Source: Anarhynchus alexandrinus (Eukaryota; Chordata; Aves; Charadriiformes; Charadriidae). From it: DNA of 64,000 nucleotides. Positions 52,334 through 64,000 of the stretch are shown in pieces. Both the position numbers and the translations under genes were made by a program. Under the pieces are notes generated by a model that had not been told where the DNA came from, did no database searches, and saw only the letters and a list, made by a program, of their open reading frames with translations. Where the stretch lies: positions 520,964 to 584,963 of the forward strand of contig VUYV01000399.1 of the NCBI GenBank assembly GCA_008711295.1. Direction: 5' to 3'. Each line of letters starts with the position of its first letter. Positions within the stretch are counted from its first letter, which is position 1.

Positions 52334-52897
52334 CTACAGTGTTAGGAAAAATTGCCTGGGACTTTCTCTTCCTGTAACTGCTAATACATTTTGAACCTGT
52401 ATATTTAATTTGAGGCTTTCCACCCTGTCCTTTTGGGTTAGAATTCTGACACGAAGAACTGACTTTGCACAGATAAAGTCTAAATCAAAGGTTTGGTTCA
52501 TCTCTTTTAATGCAGAATCCCAGATCTTCGCAGTATTTTTGGATGAGAAGGGGTTCCCAGCTCTGATTTTGTCCTCAGCCTTCTTCAGCTCACAATCTAC
52601 TACTCTTTGGCTTTTTCTTTCGCTATAATCATCTGATATAGGTCTTCTTTTTTTTATTTGCAAAGGTAGCCAGTTTGTACATAAGCTTGTTGAACATGTA
52701 TGACATGAAGTATAAGATAGTGCTAATTTAGAGGGAAATACATTTACATTTACCCATCCCCTGTACTTCTCCAGAGGATTACACGAGACATTTATCTCTG
52801 TGACATCCTCTGGACCCTCTGTGATGAAATCTTCGACTAGCCGGGCTCTGATTCTATGCTGCAAGCCTTGTGGCATGGTTATCAGAACCCCAGGCAA
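52334..52897 (-). other. Unassigned 187-codon open frame
   Basis: This is the longest open frame outside ZNF804A, the CR1 copies and the gap. The first codon is TTG. The first ATG gives about 180 residues starting MPQGLQHRIRARLVEDFITE. It has a basic/acidic middle (IKKRRPISDDYSERKSQR) and ends with a polar, helical-looking C-terminus. I recognise no domain, signal peptide or membrane segment, and I see no flanking splice sites that would make it an obvious exon. It could be a chance frame, an old processed pseudogene or a fragment of an unrecognised transposable element. Confidence refers to its being a real (once) coding sequence. Confidence 0.15.
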
Positions 52898-55800
52898 GCT
52901 TCACCTAGTGACTGCAATGTTTGCTCTTCCCGCTGCTTCCAAAGGGACAGTGAGCAAAAGCAAAAAAACACAGGTGAAATTTGGTTTGAACTACTACTGT
53001 TCACATCACTGGATGATATTTTTGAAGGAAAGGATAGAGCTGGGTATAAAGCATAAGCTACATGTACAGAGCAATATGTGACTGATTAAGCTGTGGAGCG
53101 ATGTGACCAACGAGTTTTTGTGAGCAGCTTGATAAAACAGATTGGAAGTAAGCATATCAACATTCATTTGGTATTCTTAATTGATTTTTTAACATAATAT
53201 GGTTGATAATAGTGTTTAAATTTTAGTTGGTATATCATAATTGTGAAATGGGAGGGGTGTCAATTAGACAGTAGAGTAATAGCTTAGAAGCAAAAGAAAT
53301 TCAAGAAGATTAGTCACTGGAATTCTTATTTTGTGGAAACCTCAGAAAGGCATTAAAACAGACAAGTACATTAACAAACTTAAAATAAGCTTTTTATTAC
53401 TTAATATTTTTTCACTGAAATTCAAAGCTTTGGCACTCTAAGTAAAGCGGAAAGTGGAAATCTCAGCAGCACTGCATTAATTTTTCAAGCCTTAATGTGC
53501 CAGACAGGGAATAAGTTATTACATCTGTTGCCCTCTGGGAGGAAGAATGAAAAGCACAAAAATGATTCTCCGCTGTTAGGATGGAATAACTGAATAATAG
53601 CTGATATAAGCAGTGGCGTTGCAGCAGAAAAGCTTACAGCAGCTTTTGTGTCATCATTAGGAGTGAACATTTTTCTGTATAACTAGTGTAGCAAGATTAG
53701 GAAACATGGCAGGGCTTATTTGTTCTTCTCAAGGGGCCCTTTACAATTATGGGAGAATTTCAAATGAGTACCTCATGTGCAGCTGCTGATAATCTATGTG
53801 AGATACTCCTTTTTTCATGTTGAATTTGCAGCCCATGCACATCACTTCCAAGATCCACAGGAGAAAATATAATTGTTCCCAGCAAGCTTATGTGACCAGT
53901 ATGGCACCTCGAACTGTGGTGCCTCTGGGCAGGTTAGGGTTTTGTCTTGCCAGAAGCCTGGCTTTTGGGTGGGCTGCTGGAGAAGAAGAAATGAGTCCAT
54001 GATGTCCTTGTCCCTCTGATAGGCAGAAACGTCTGCTGGCGCTTGAGTGACTTGTTTTTCAAGGGAGAGCCCAGGAGGCCTCTTATCGATGATTGTCTAC
54101 TCTGTAGACAATCTACTCATAAAGCTTTTTGGGTTTTGTGATTACATGGCAAATCAACAGAAGGATAACCCCAGTCATGAGTAGAAGGTATAGGATTTAT
54201 TTGCTCCATGAGCTCACTTGGGAATGTAGGAAGATACCAAAGCACTATTTCCATGCTTCAACAGCACCTCAAGCTCTTATGTGTCACAAACTATTTCAGC
54301 CTTGAGGCATCTCCAAGAGGTATGAAAGGTTTCACTCATGTGGAATGGAGCTGAGGAAGAAAAGCAACAAGAAGTTTTAGAAGGCTCTGCCTCATCCCAT
54401 CTCCTACTTGACATGGACAAAGGAAGCCATGAGGGCAACGGGAATAAAAGCATTTTAGGCCTTCTCAAATCTACCTGTCCTTTATTGAAAAGAAGATTAG
54501 GATGCAATTATAGATTTTTATCTTTATTTAATCAATCTTAAGATAGCTTTATAACATACTTTGTTGTAGGCTGCCATTTGCTTGCGATCCAAAGAAAGCT
54601 CATTTCACCTAATGGAACTAACCGTACTGAGGATTTTCATGCACGTTTCTCTAATTAATACAAACTGATATAATTTCTCTGGAATGACCGTGCCTTGTCA
54701 AGGGTTCACTTGAGGTCTGGGATGCAGAAGGCTGCGGCAATTTACTGTGTCAAATGACATAATGCATAAACAAAGGCTATTTTAAGGCTGATGTGAGCTA
54801 ATAGAGAAGGTAAATGCAAATTAAAGCAGATGGAAACATTCTGTCACTGATTTACTGCAAACACCATCTAACTGTATTTGTGTATGAGGCAGACTAGGGA
54901 TAGTCCTCTACTGTTCCCTTTATGCATTCTTTAATTTTCTTAATACTTTTATTTGTATTGGACAATACCACAGCAGCTATTGGTATGCGGATTTAGCCGA
55001 AATCAGCTTTTTTAAGCTTGGTTCACCACTCTATTTAATTAAGCGTTGTTGGAAAGCTTCCGCATATTCTGTGTAGAATGTCTATGCCTTAAACTTTACC
55101 TAGGTGATCTTGACAGTTCATCACTAAATCCTAACAAGCTGTGTGCTCTTGTTACATATACCAGTATCATCCTTTAAAAACCAGTGTAGCAATTCTACTG
55201 TGACCTGGTTGGGCTTGAGGAATCTTCCTGATCATAAGCACCTTACACAACATTGACAGTATGTAACAGTGGTACACCAAATGTGAAATCATTCCTTTGT
55301 AAACACAGAACAAGTATGTGCCTGTATTTTATTTTTTGTGTAAGAATGCATAAAGCTGAAAAACTTTTTCAATACCCCTGCCTCTACGCTGGCTTGTAAT
55401 TAGGCCTATGTATTGGACTAAGCATCAAACCCCCAAATCACGTGCAAATTAGTCTTTCATTCTTGAGATCCGTCTACCTCAGAGGTGAACTGTAGCTAAA
55501 GACATCCAAAACCCACTGCATAACAGCCCAGGAAAGGAAAGATCTGCAAGTGTTAAGAGTAAACCAATTATAAATAAGGGGAAGATTTTCTATTGTGAAG
55601 GGTAATCTGTCTCAGAGGTAGATTAACGCTGACATATCCCTTTTAGACAAGAAGCTCAGAACTGACAGCCATTTGGATTTATGTCTGGAAGTGCTGTCAA
55701 CACCCACACGTCATGAAAAAAAACGTGGTCTCTTGGCTGCCTGCAGTTGCAGCCATCTGTTTGGATGGCGCATTCCTGTTCATGGGTTGGTTGGAGTAGT

Positions 55801-57749
55801 TCACTAGGACTTCGTGGGTGCCAAGCAGCAATAGCTTGAAAAGAGCAGACTGTATGTCTCAACACGCGCTGTATTTTTTATTAGGAGCCCTCATTCTGCA
55901 TGACTGCGATAACATCACAAACATCCCCGGTTTGCTGACATTTGTTGATACTCACATGTCAAATAAAACAGCTTTTGGGGGACCTTGTACCTGCTGAGAT
56001 GCAGTGCAGTGGGCACCTCAAACTTAAAATACAGTGTAGGACAATCCAAACGTCTTTGGGAGAGCCATCTCCTGAGCTTTCTAGATGAATAGAAAAAATC
56101 GCTGCCTTTTCACCACCCACTGAATCAGCTGGAATTTATGACATAAAATTCCTCATTCAATTCCAGGATGGGAGAAGTCAGTCAAAAGACCTAATTACAT
56201 CAATATTGAATATGGACACAGCACTCATTTAAAAAAAGTATTAACTGTGCCACAGAAGCGGAGAGATCTGCATAGCCTGAAGGCAATGCAGCTGTAAGGA
56301 ATTTTATTGATATGCTGTGGCTTTTAGTTATGTTTTTGTTCTACATTTAACAACAAAATTTTTTCACTTTAGCAAAAATAACCGGTGATTATTATTTCAT
56401 TAGATTTTCAATCTACTAATTTTTGTCTTGATTAACCTTTTCAGTTTTTCTTGAAAGCTTTTCAGAAAAAAAAAAATAATCCAGTAATATTATACCTAAA
56501 TGAAGCAACAGTGTAGGTATGTATCGCTTTTAGCCAGAAATGTAGTCATTGCATCACTGCTGGTATCATTTATGTATGTTGAGGAATGATTTTATATAGC
56601 ATTAAATCCCCACAGATTCAAAACAGCGGGTATTTCCTACATCTTGTGTGAAGATTGTATGCTCCAAATTACCCGTTGTGAATACAGCCAGTAGCTCTGT
56701 GTCTTGAAAGATCTTGATAAATCTCCAGATCTGGCCTTCCTATTTGTTACCAACTCCATCTGCGTTCCATATCATAGAATATTATCTAGCAAGGTTATTC
56801 ATGGGTGTCGTTAAATTAGATTACAGCCAGGCTGTGTGATTAGATTAATACCAGTTTACCAATCTGCTTCACAACTGTATTTCTCCGGAACCCAATCAAT
56901 TGCAGATCTAACAAATGCTAATGCACTGTGCCATACTGGGAATCGCAGAGCTGGGCTATCTGTTATCAGACCACGTGGAGAAGAGCCACGCTGACAGTGC
57001 TCAGCTCTCGCTTCGCAGGGGGCTGCGCTGCCTGCTTGCCATCAATCCCTGTGCAGCACGGCGTGGCGCATCCCTCTCGGGAGCAATCCATAAGGACTGT
57101 TAACAGGCAGAGGGGTACGGTTCCCCCTCGCAGTGGAGCCGGCAGGGTGAGGAGCAGTGGTGGCTTTTCAAAGGGAAACTGGCATTGTGCTTTGAGCAGC
57201 CCCGGAGGTCTCTGTTTAATGAAATAATTACCTCTCAAGCTGCTATTACGAAAGAAAATTTTATTTAATTCTTCTGACTCATTTTCCACAAGCGCACGAT
57301 GTTTGGAAGGAATGAAAATATGTGGTATCCACTAAAAATCATAGGCTTTTAAGGTTAATGTGTAACATCACAGGTTTCTGAGGACATATACTTACTGCTT
57401 TTGTAAGACAGATGCAACGCGCTTTTAAAAGGGCCCCAGTCTGAGACATAGTAGGTAATGACTATGAATATTGGACATGAATATTCCCTTTATCAAAAAG
57501 CAGTGTTTTAAAGTGCCTTTTTTTTTTTAGCTAAAGATGGATGAGATATCTATATTTTACATATTCTTCCTGCTCAATCCTTTCTTATTTCAAAATAAGT
57601 ATTGCATTCGGTCTTCCTGTCAAAGGTGGGTTGTTATCTGTTCTTTTTCCCTGACAAAGCACGGTTACTTCTACACGTAACTATTTTTAATCCTGTTTGT
57701 TTTGGTTTTTTAAACACATCTACCTTTCTCATATGCCTTCATAAACTCC
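52898..57749. other. Intergenic, no gene seen
   Basis: About 4.9 kb. There is a short perfect hairpin at 54091-54113 (GATTGTCTAC, three-base loop, GTAGACAATC). The region at 54560-54860 carries words such as CTAATTAATA and ATGCAAATTAAA and looks like possible conserved non-coding DNA, but this needs alignment. No exon or RNA gene is recognised. Confidence 0.5.
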
Positions 57750-58563
57750 CCCCCAAACTCCCTCACTGGCACACGCAGAAGGGAGGGGAAGCCAATAATA
57801 CAGAAGAACAGAAGCTTGTGATGGCGAGGAACAGACTTCCCCTGAAAGCCTGAGGTGCCCTTGCTGAACTGCTTCACCGCTCTGCAGAGTGAAGATGAAA
57901 GACCAGTCACATCAGGTGAGATGCTGGACCTGAGTAAGGCAACCCGGTCTGCTCCCCGTGTAACAACCAGTACAACTAAGAAAAGGCGACGGGTGATAGT
58001 AGTAGGTGGCTCTCCTTTGAAAGGTACAGCGGGACCCATTTGCTGATCTGATGCAGTCTCTAGAGAGGCATGCTGCTCATATCAGGGATGTCACTGACAG
58101 TCCTCTGCCTGTTATCCGCTACTGTTGTTTCATGTGGGCGCCAGTGATACCACCAGGAGCAGCCTTTTGCCTGACAAATTTGGTGGCCTCCTATGACAGG
58201 GTTACAGCGTTGGTGGATAAGGGAAGAGCAACTGATGTCATCTACCTGGACTTGTGCAAAGCTTTTGACACTGTCCCGCATGACGTCCTTGTCTCTAAAT
58301 TGGAGAGACATGGATTTGACAGATGGAGACTCAGTGGATAAGGAATTGGCTGGATGGCTGCACTCAAAGAGTTGTGGTCAATGGCTCAACATCCAAGTGG
58401 CGACAAGTGATGAGTGGTGTTCCTCAGGGGTCAGTATTGGGACTGGTGCTGTTTAACATCTTTGTAGGTGACCTGGACAGTGGGATTGAGTGTGCCCTCA
58501 GCAAGTTTGCCGATGACACCAAGCTGTGTGGTGCACCTCTCCTATGAAGACAGGCTGAGAGGC
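57750..58563 (+). mobile_element. CR1 LINE, internally deleted, 5' portion up to LTR insertion
   Basis: This piece starts in ORF1: EEQKLVMARNRLPLK near 57800, then [15 protein letters not shown] near 57990, which corresponds to the esterase GDSL block with GDSL changed to GGSP. At about 58162 it jumps straight into the RT ([56 protein letters not shown]), skipping the rest of ORF1, the endonuclease and the RT start. After [10 protein letters not shown] (about 58533) it jumps again to LSYEDRL near the RT end. The FADD catalytic box itself is intact. The 5' border is approximate. Confidence 0.9.
58559..58563. repeat. Target site duplication GAGGC, left copy
   Basis: GAGGC directly precedes the LTR start TGTCGTGG and is repeated at 59298-59302 directly after the LTR end. 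A five-base duplication is typical of ERVL-type (class III) endogenous retroviruses. Confidence 0.88.
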
Positions 58564-59297
58564 TGTCGTGGTTTAGGCCAAATCGGCTACTGGGGACCTG
58601 GGGGACCCCAGATGGGACCGACAGATGCTCCCCTCTACCCCTCTTCAAAGAGAGAGGCAGAGGAGGAAAAAGAGACTTATGAGTTTAGAAGGAACTAAAC
58701 TACTTTAATGAAATATTAATAATAAAATAAAAAGAAATAATGAAAAATATATACAAAACCGTATCAAGCTCCCGAGATGACAATCACGACACCAGCTGGC
58801 ACTGGGCCAGTCCCAGGCTGGACTCGGTGACGGACGGGAACTGGATTCCGGATCTGGATTCAGGATCGGGATCACAGGCAGACGAACAAAGTCCTCCTCA
58901 GACGTCGGCCGTTGAAGGAAGAGGCCTGACCCTTTGATCCATCAGCTTTTATACTGAGCATGATGCAGATGGGATGGAATACCCTGTTGGTCAGTTTTGG
59001 GTCACCTGTCCTGTCCGCTCCTCCCTGCAGGTGGGACCCCACTATGCTTTTTCGCTTCTGACCTTCCAACGGGGCAAACAACAAAGTTGGTTGGCCTTGG
59101 GTGTTATAGCAATAAGTATAAGCAAGAGCCTCTCTGCATACCATGCCTGGGCATCAGCTGTAAACATTGGTCTTATCACTCTGAGAGAGTGAACATTGTC
59201 TGCACAATATGCTGTTAATTTCAGTAGTTAGAAGAGGCCCAGCTAAGAAGCGAAGTTACTGAACAAAATTGGTTCTGTTTTACCTCAAACCAGGACA
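58564..59297 (-). mobile_element. Solo LTR of an endogenous retrovirus (ERVL-like)
   Basis: A 734-base insertion inside a CR1, bounded by TG...CA. Its ends are imperfect inverted repeats: TGTCGTGGTTT at the left, and AAACCAGGACA at the right, whose complement is TGTCCTGGTTT. It has a perfect 5-bp target duplication. On the - strand it begins TGTCCTGGTTTGAGG, the usual start of a common avian LTR group, and contains TATAAAAG (complement of 58946-58953) 345 bases in. ATTAAA (complement of 58704-58709) could be its poly(A) signal. No gag, pol or env and no second LTR is near, so this is what remains after recombination between two LTRs. Confidence 0.92.
58946..58953 (-). promoter_or_regulatory. 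LTR TATA-box candidate
   Basis: TATAAAAG on the - strand in the middle of the solo LTR, at a position suitable for the LTR's own promoter. Activity is not shown by the sequence. Confidence 0.5.
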
Positions 59298-59591
59298 GAG
59301 GCTCTTTATCAGGGAGTGTAGTGATAGGACGAGGGGTAATGGTTTTAAACTGAAAGATGATAGATTAGATTAGGTATCAGGAAGAAATTTTTCGCTGTGA
59401 GGGTGGTGAGACACTAGTACAGGTTGCCTAGGGAAGTTGTGGAGGCCTCATCCCTTGAAGTGTTCAAGGCCAGGCTGGATGGGGCTTTGAGTAACCTGAT
59501 AGAGCTGAAGGTTTCTCTGCCCATGGGAGGGGGGTTGGAACTAGATGAACTTTAAGCTCCCTTCCAACCCAAACCATTCTACGGTTCTATA
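59298..59591 (+). mobile_element. CR1 LINE, 3' portion after the LTR insertion
   Basis: CR1 sequence resumes with GAGGCTCTTTATCAGGGAGT, runs through GTGATAGGACGAGGGGTAAT and the 3' UTR (GGGGTTGGAACTAGATGAAC, CCCTTCCAACCCAAACC) and ends ATTCTACGGTTCTAT. Removing the LTR and one GAGGC copy gives ...CTGAGAGGCTCTTTATC. That shows about 110 bases of normal CR1 sequence were already absent before the LTR inserted. Confidence 0.93.
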
Positions 59592-61615
59592 ATTTTCTTC
59601 TTTTCTAGATCCCTGATTTTTAACATGAACATATCAGTGACTGAATAATGCCACCACTGACTTCCAAATAAGTAGGAAAAAAGCTGATTTTTTTTTAATT
59701 TATGTTTTGACTAAACTGCTTCAGAGTCATAGAATACAGAGTAGGTTTCTAGCACATACTCCCAAACAATCTGCCTATCCGTTAAAGCCGCATGCTACTA
59801 TAGCATGGAAGTGGGGGATAACAAGCCGCAGAAAATAGCAGTCTCTATGCAGCATACTGAGCAATGTCAGTAGACATGAGGTTTTGCCCGAGAATATCGA
59901 GTGTTGGTAGTGGGGAGGTTGGGCCATCAAGTGTCTCTGATTCAGCTACAACACACAATGATGCGCGTGAAGAACCCATCTTCTATAGTGACTAAGTGCC
60001 ATTTGCCTGTCTCTGCTGGTGACAAGGTGGCTTTCACCTCTTCCCATGCCCATCAGCTACCTGTGCTGGAGGAGTGTGCTCCATCCCTGCTCTCTGTGTC
60101 AGTGGAGATTCAGGTGAGCAGGTGTTTTCTCCTCCCTTAGCTGGCATTCACCACAGTGTGAGACTGAGCTCGTGTTCAGGGCAGTAGTGTCAAAGCATAA
60201 GCCCTGGGAATGGCTGCACCATCTGGGATTTTGGTCAAAGTGCACTGGAAGCCATGCAAAGTTTTTGATAGTGTATTCAAAAGAATGACTGTCTAGGAAT
60301 GGCATCTATATTCCAGGCTTTTCCAGCCTAATATGTCAAAGTTTTCTAAGGTTACCAGTTGAAGTAAATATTCTCTGCTTCTCCCATTTCCAAGAACCTT
60401 TTACCCTTGACTAGACAAATAATGACATTGCCGTGCTACTAATCTTGACGATTTTCACAGTGTTTGATAAACACTTTGGAACAGATTTCATCACATCCAG
60501 CAGATTTAATGCTTCTTAAGATAAGGCAAGTGCCTAACAGTAACACTTTACTCAGTCAATTCAACTACAAGTAAATACTGTAACATTTTCTGTCTGCATA
60601 CTGTGTGTGATTATAGGATTAAATCTGAAGCAAAAGCCTGGTTTTGTAAGCAGTTAAAAATCTGTTGTTGAAGCTCTTTTTTCTCTCTTGCTGTAGAAAA
60701 TGGACTAATTTTTCCTTGACAGGTTTCCAGTTATAAAAATTGATTGTAGGCTAAAAACCAGGATGTTGGGAGAGTGTTAATTTCCTTTTGAGAGGATCAT
60801 TTTTAACTGGCAGTGCACTCAATTTTGCAAAATTTCAATTTTATTTTTTCCAAATCTCCTGGCAAATATATTTTTCTGCTTTATCCATTTTCCGTTTTCA
60901 TGCTTTGTGAAAGTTGCCATAGCTACACAGAAATTGCTGATAATTTCACTCAGTAAAGAAAACAACTTTTTTTTCACAAATAAATCTTGGTAGTTATGAA
61001 GAAAGATGTTGTTACTTGTAACAATAAGAGGTTTCCTCCTGTCCCCCACCCTCTTGTTGATAGTGTCTATTGAAGCAGCAATATTTTTCTGACTCATATT
61101 TACCTGATGATTCAGAACCTCAGAAATGAGATTCTATAATCAGAAATGACCAGAGTGGGTGTTAATATCTGTGTGGGATATGGTAAAACTTGGAAATCTA
61201 TAATGCCCAACATGTTACATCAGGCTCTGAGATGGCATTCCCATTTCCCAATTTTTTCATCTGTAATATAACACTGGATAGAGATATCCAAGTGCTTGTT
61301 TATTTTTTTTTTTGTTTCATCTTTGAAAAGTTCTTCAAAATCTCAAGACTTTTTAAGTGCTGCAATTTAACAAATAATAACAATAATAATAATGAAATGT
61401 TTATATTCCATTTCTGTGGCTGTTAGAAAAATTCCAGAAGCTGATTGTGGTTGAGATAACAACCTGTTTTCAGACAGTGAGAATCACTGTATGTTGTTCC
61501 CATTATAAAATGTCCAGAATTGGCAACATCATTTACTACCATTATTCCTTCAGTGAGCTGTGACTATATCTGAAGGTAATGCAGGATAGAGATGCTGCGA
61601 AGCTGCTCTCCAGTA
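59592..61615. other. Intergenic, no gene seen
   Basis: AT-rich, with T runs and a short AAT-type repeat at 61370-61394. No exon or RNA gene is recognised. Confidence 0.5.
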
Positions 61616-61775
61616 TTGGAAAGGTCATGGCAATTGCAGGTGTTCCCCGGTCACTAACAAAACCCCAAACATTACACCTGCCTTCAAAAAGGGAAGGAAA
61701 GAGGATCTGGAAAACTACCAGCCAGTCAGCCTCACCTTTGTGCCTCTAAAAGTTATGGAGCAAGTCATCAAAGAA
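61616..61775 (+). mobile_element. Old CR1 fragment (RT region)
   Basis: AAAAAGGGAAGGAAAGAGGA followed by the codons of [14 protein letters not shown] and then KVMEQVI matches the CR1 RT block that reads [11 protein letters not shown]...[13 protein letters not shown] in the copy at 5.2 kb. The preceding bases (GTCATGGCAATTGCAGG) match the segment just upstream in CR1. It is short, diverged and truncated at both ends. Confidence 0.75.
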
Positions 61776-64000
61776 GCCAGTTGGTCTCATTGCCTTGTCC
61801 TCCCTGACTTTTTATGCAACGTGTACAAAGTGGGATATCCACTCACAGGGATATCCTGTACAGTCTTAGCGGGGAAGTAGAGCTCAAGGCGAAGTTAAAA
61901 TCCACTTGCTGCCCTTCACTGCTTTTCTTCCATGACCCTGAAAGCCAAGAGCTTTGCTATAGATCCCACTGATTGAACTGAACAAAGTTTTTATTTTTTC
62001 GTCAGAGAAAAGAAAGCCGCAGCGGTTGAACTCTCTCCTCTAAAGCAGTTCCATTTTTAATTCAACAGTTGAAGCAAACAAAAAGCCTTCCTTACACAGC
62101 TTTAGTGATAATATATCACACCAAGTATAGCCCAAACCACTGTTGGAGTGACTTCCTAAAACTGTTACTCGCACTTCTGAAGTCATGTTTTACCCACATA
62201 CTCCCTCTAAAATTTCAGCAATGAATCAAGTGTATTGTTTTCTGTTTCTACGGAAATAGAGTAGGAGTACTCATAAAATCAGCTAGTTTGTCTTAGCTGA
62301 TGAACAGATGAGGGAAATATCATCCCAAACTTTATAGCTGCTTCTGAACGAAGACAAGTTAAGTGCTTGAGTCCAATGTCTTTAGGACAACGTACAGCAA
62401 GGCAGGATCTGAGGGTTGTGTTATTGCCTCTGAGGCCCTCTTGGTAACACTGATTAGTTATAGGAATCTTTGCTATAACACTTTTCTTTGGAAAATGCAA
62501 AGATATCATATATAAGTGAATATTACTTTTGAAGCATGCAGCAAACCATACTGGTTCTTGGCATGCCATGCTATGGCCAAAACCAACATGGACAGCATTT
62601 CTAGACATACATTTTCTATAGACAAATGTGCAAAGGGTGCGCACACACACACACATACATACATTGACATTTGATTTGGCAGCTCTTTTTTTCATTTTTT
62701 TTTAATTTTTAATTTTAATTCATGTATGTGGTGTGCTTAAAAAAACAGAATCCAAGTAGTCATGGCTGTAGCTTGAGCTACAGCACGGATGCAGCTTTTA
62801 GAAATGTTCGCAGTACTTGTAGTATGTGCAATAGCATATAAAAACCCTTGGAAGGCAGATGTTGCTGGTGAATACAGTCCATTCTAAAAAGCATCAAGTC
62901 ATCATACAAATGCGTAACATGCTTAATAATGTAATATTTTCTTCATGGGAGATAAAAATAATTCATTAAAATGATTGGATTGCATCCTTTATGTAATTTT
63001 AAGGGAATTAAATTCAGTTTTGTAGTTAACCTATGTTAATGCTTCTCAAGAATCATCTGTTTTAATCAATGATTTGTTTTAGTGTCTTTCTCACACTGTC
63101 ATGCAGGTACCCAAAGGAAACCCTTAGATTAATAGAGCACTTGCATTCCATTTGTGTTGGACTTCCCTAGTAAGTAGAGAACGTGATCTGCAGTTCACTG
63201 CCGCAGGTGCAGATGTTATTAAAGCTGAATATTTAATTTAAGTAATTCTGGAACTAAGTATTTGCTGGAAAAAATGTGTCACAAATTTAAAATACCTATA
63301 ACACCACTATTATCATTTGGCTATTTTTGCAAGAAGTATTTTTCATTCTTTGATAGCAGTAGGCCAAAGTGTGTGGTCTTGAAGCTGTCTCTAATTTTAC
63401 CGTGTTTAAATAAGATGGGAATTTCAACATTGCCATAGTGAAGTTTGATACTATTTCATCCCTTTGCTCACGTGTTTTGTCACTATTTAATTTGGAAAAT
63501 TGGCTGATGCCTTTTCTCTGATGTCTGTTTTCACAATCTTCATATCTTCAGAAAAAAGATCTATAAGAATTTAAAAATAAGTAAGCCTTGTAGGGTTTTA
63601 AGAATTTCAGCTTACACTTTAGATGTTTGACAGGCTGGGGAATATATTCATGTATAACAACAAAAGGAAATGATACATCTTCTTCTCTCTTCTGAAATAC
63701 TGTCTGCTTAAAATGAGGCTTTAAAAATGAACATTGAAAAGGAACCCTTGTAGAAAGCTTATTTTCTTTTGTTGAAGCATAAAGTTGCTGTGTCTCTTTA
63801 TTATTTTTTTAAGGAAAAGGAACAAATTCATTGTTTTGCTGTTTAGTCGCGTTTTGAGGTAGAGCAGAAGGAATGTAATGGCTTAATTGTTTGTATGGTA
63901 ATTTTTGTTTTTCTGTAGGGAAATGTACATGTGTATATGAAAACCTTTCTTTAATTATAATTCCAAGATGTGTGGCAGAAATATGATCTTTTGTGTCAGT
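61776..64000. other. Intergenic to window end, no gene seen
   Basis: AT-rich. A short CA repeat (CACACACACACACACAT) lies at 62642-62658 and is followed by CATACATACAT. T runs occur near 62686-62720. No exon, CR1 or RNA gene is recognised. Confidence 0.5.

Overview
The window looks like bird nuclear DNA. Chicken-repeat-1 (CR1) LINE copies are scattered through it, with the typical ATTCTATG-type 3' tails. There is also one solo LTR of a kind common in birds. The only protein-coding gene I can support is the 3' half of ZNF804A, read on the + strand. I cannot place the species below class Aves with confidence.

Layout. Positions 1-6896 are the end of a long ZNF804A intron holding an antisense 5'-truncated CR1 (about 3884-5650) and an older sense CR1 fragment (about 6268-6540). 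The penultimate coding exon is 6897-7027 and the next intron is 7028-9392 (GT...AG). The very large last coding exon is 9393-12690, followed by a 3' UTR with a good AATAAA at 13118-13123. The exons encoding the first roughly 85 residues, including the C2H2 zinc finger, lie upstream of the window. The visible part encodes 1142 residues.

From about 13.15 kb to the end the sequence is AT-rich and gene-poor, broken up by CR1 copies: 18585-18703 (+), 29454-29740 (-), 39233-40565 (+), about 45060-48914 (+, the most complete, with ORF1, endonuclease and RT remnants), about 57750-59591 (+, internally deleted) and weak fragments near 30.83 and 61.62 kb. A 734-bp solo LTR (58564-59297) sits inside the CR1 near 58 kb and is flanked by a perfect 5-bp target duplication.

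Two places look like assembly problems. About 1.3 kb on each side of the 704-base N gap (27117-27820) is nearly identical and ends exactly at the gap edges. A 202-base CR1 segment is also repeated and its first copy ends exactly at a single N (39435). I found no operon, CRISPR, tRNA or novel defence-like system. The most unusual unexplained signal is a long hairpin at 23990-24077. A 187-codon ORF without a recognisable family (52334-52897, - strand), a few palindromes, and possible conserved non-coding or cryptic-exon sequences are also worth checking.
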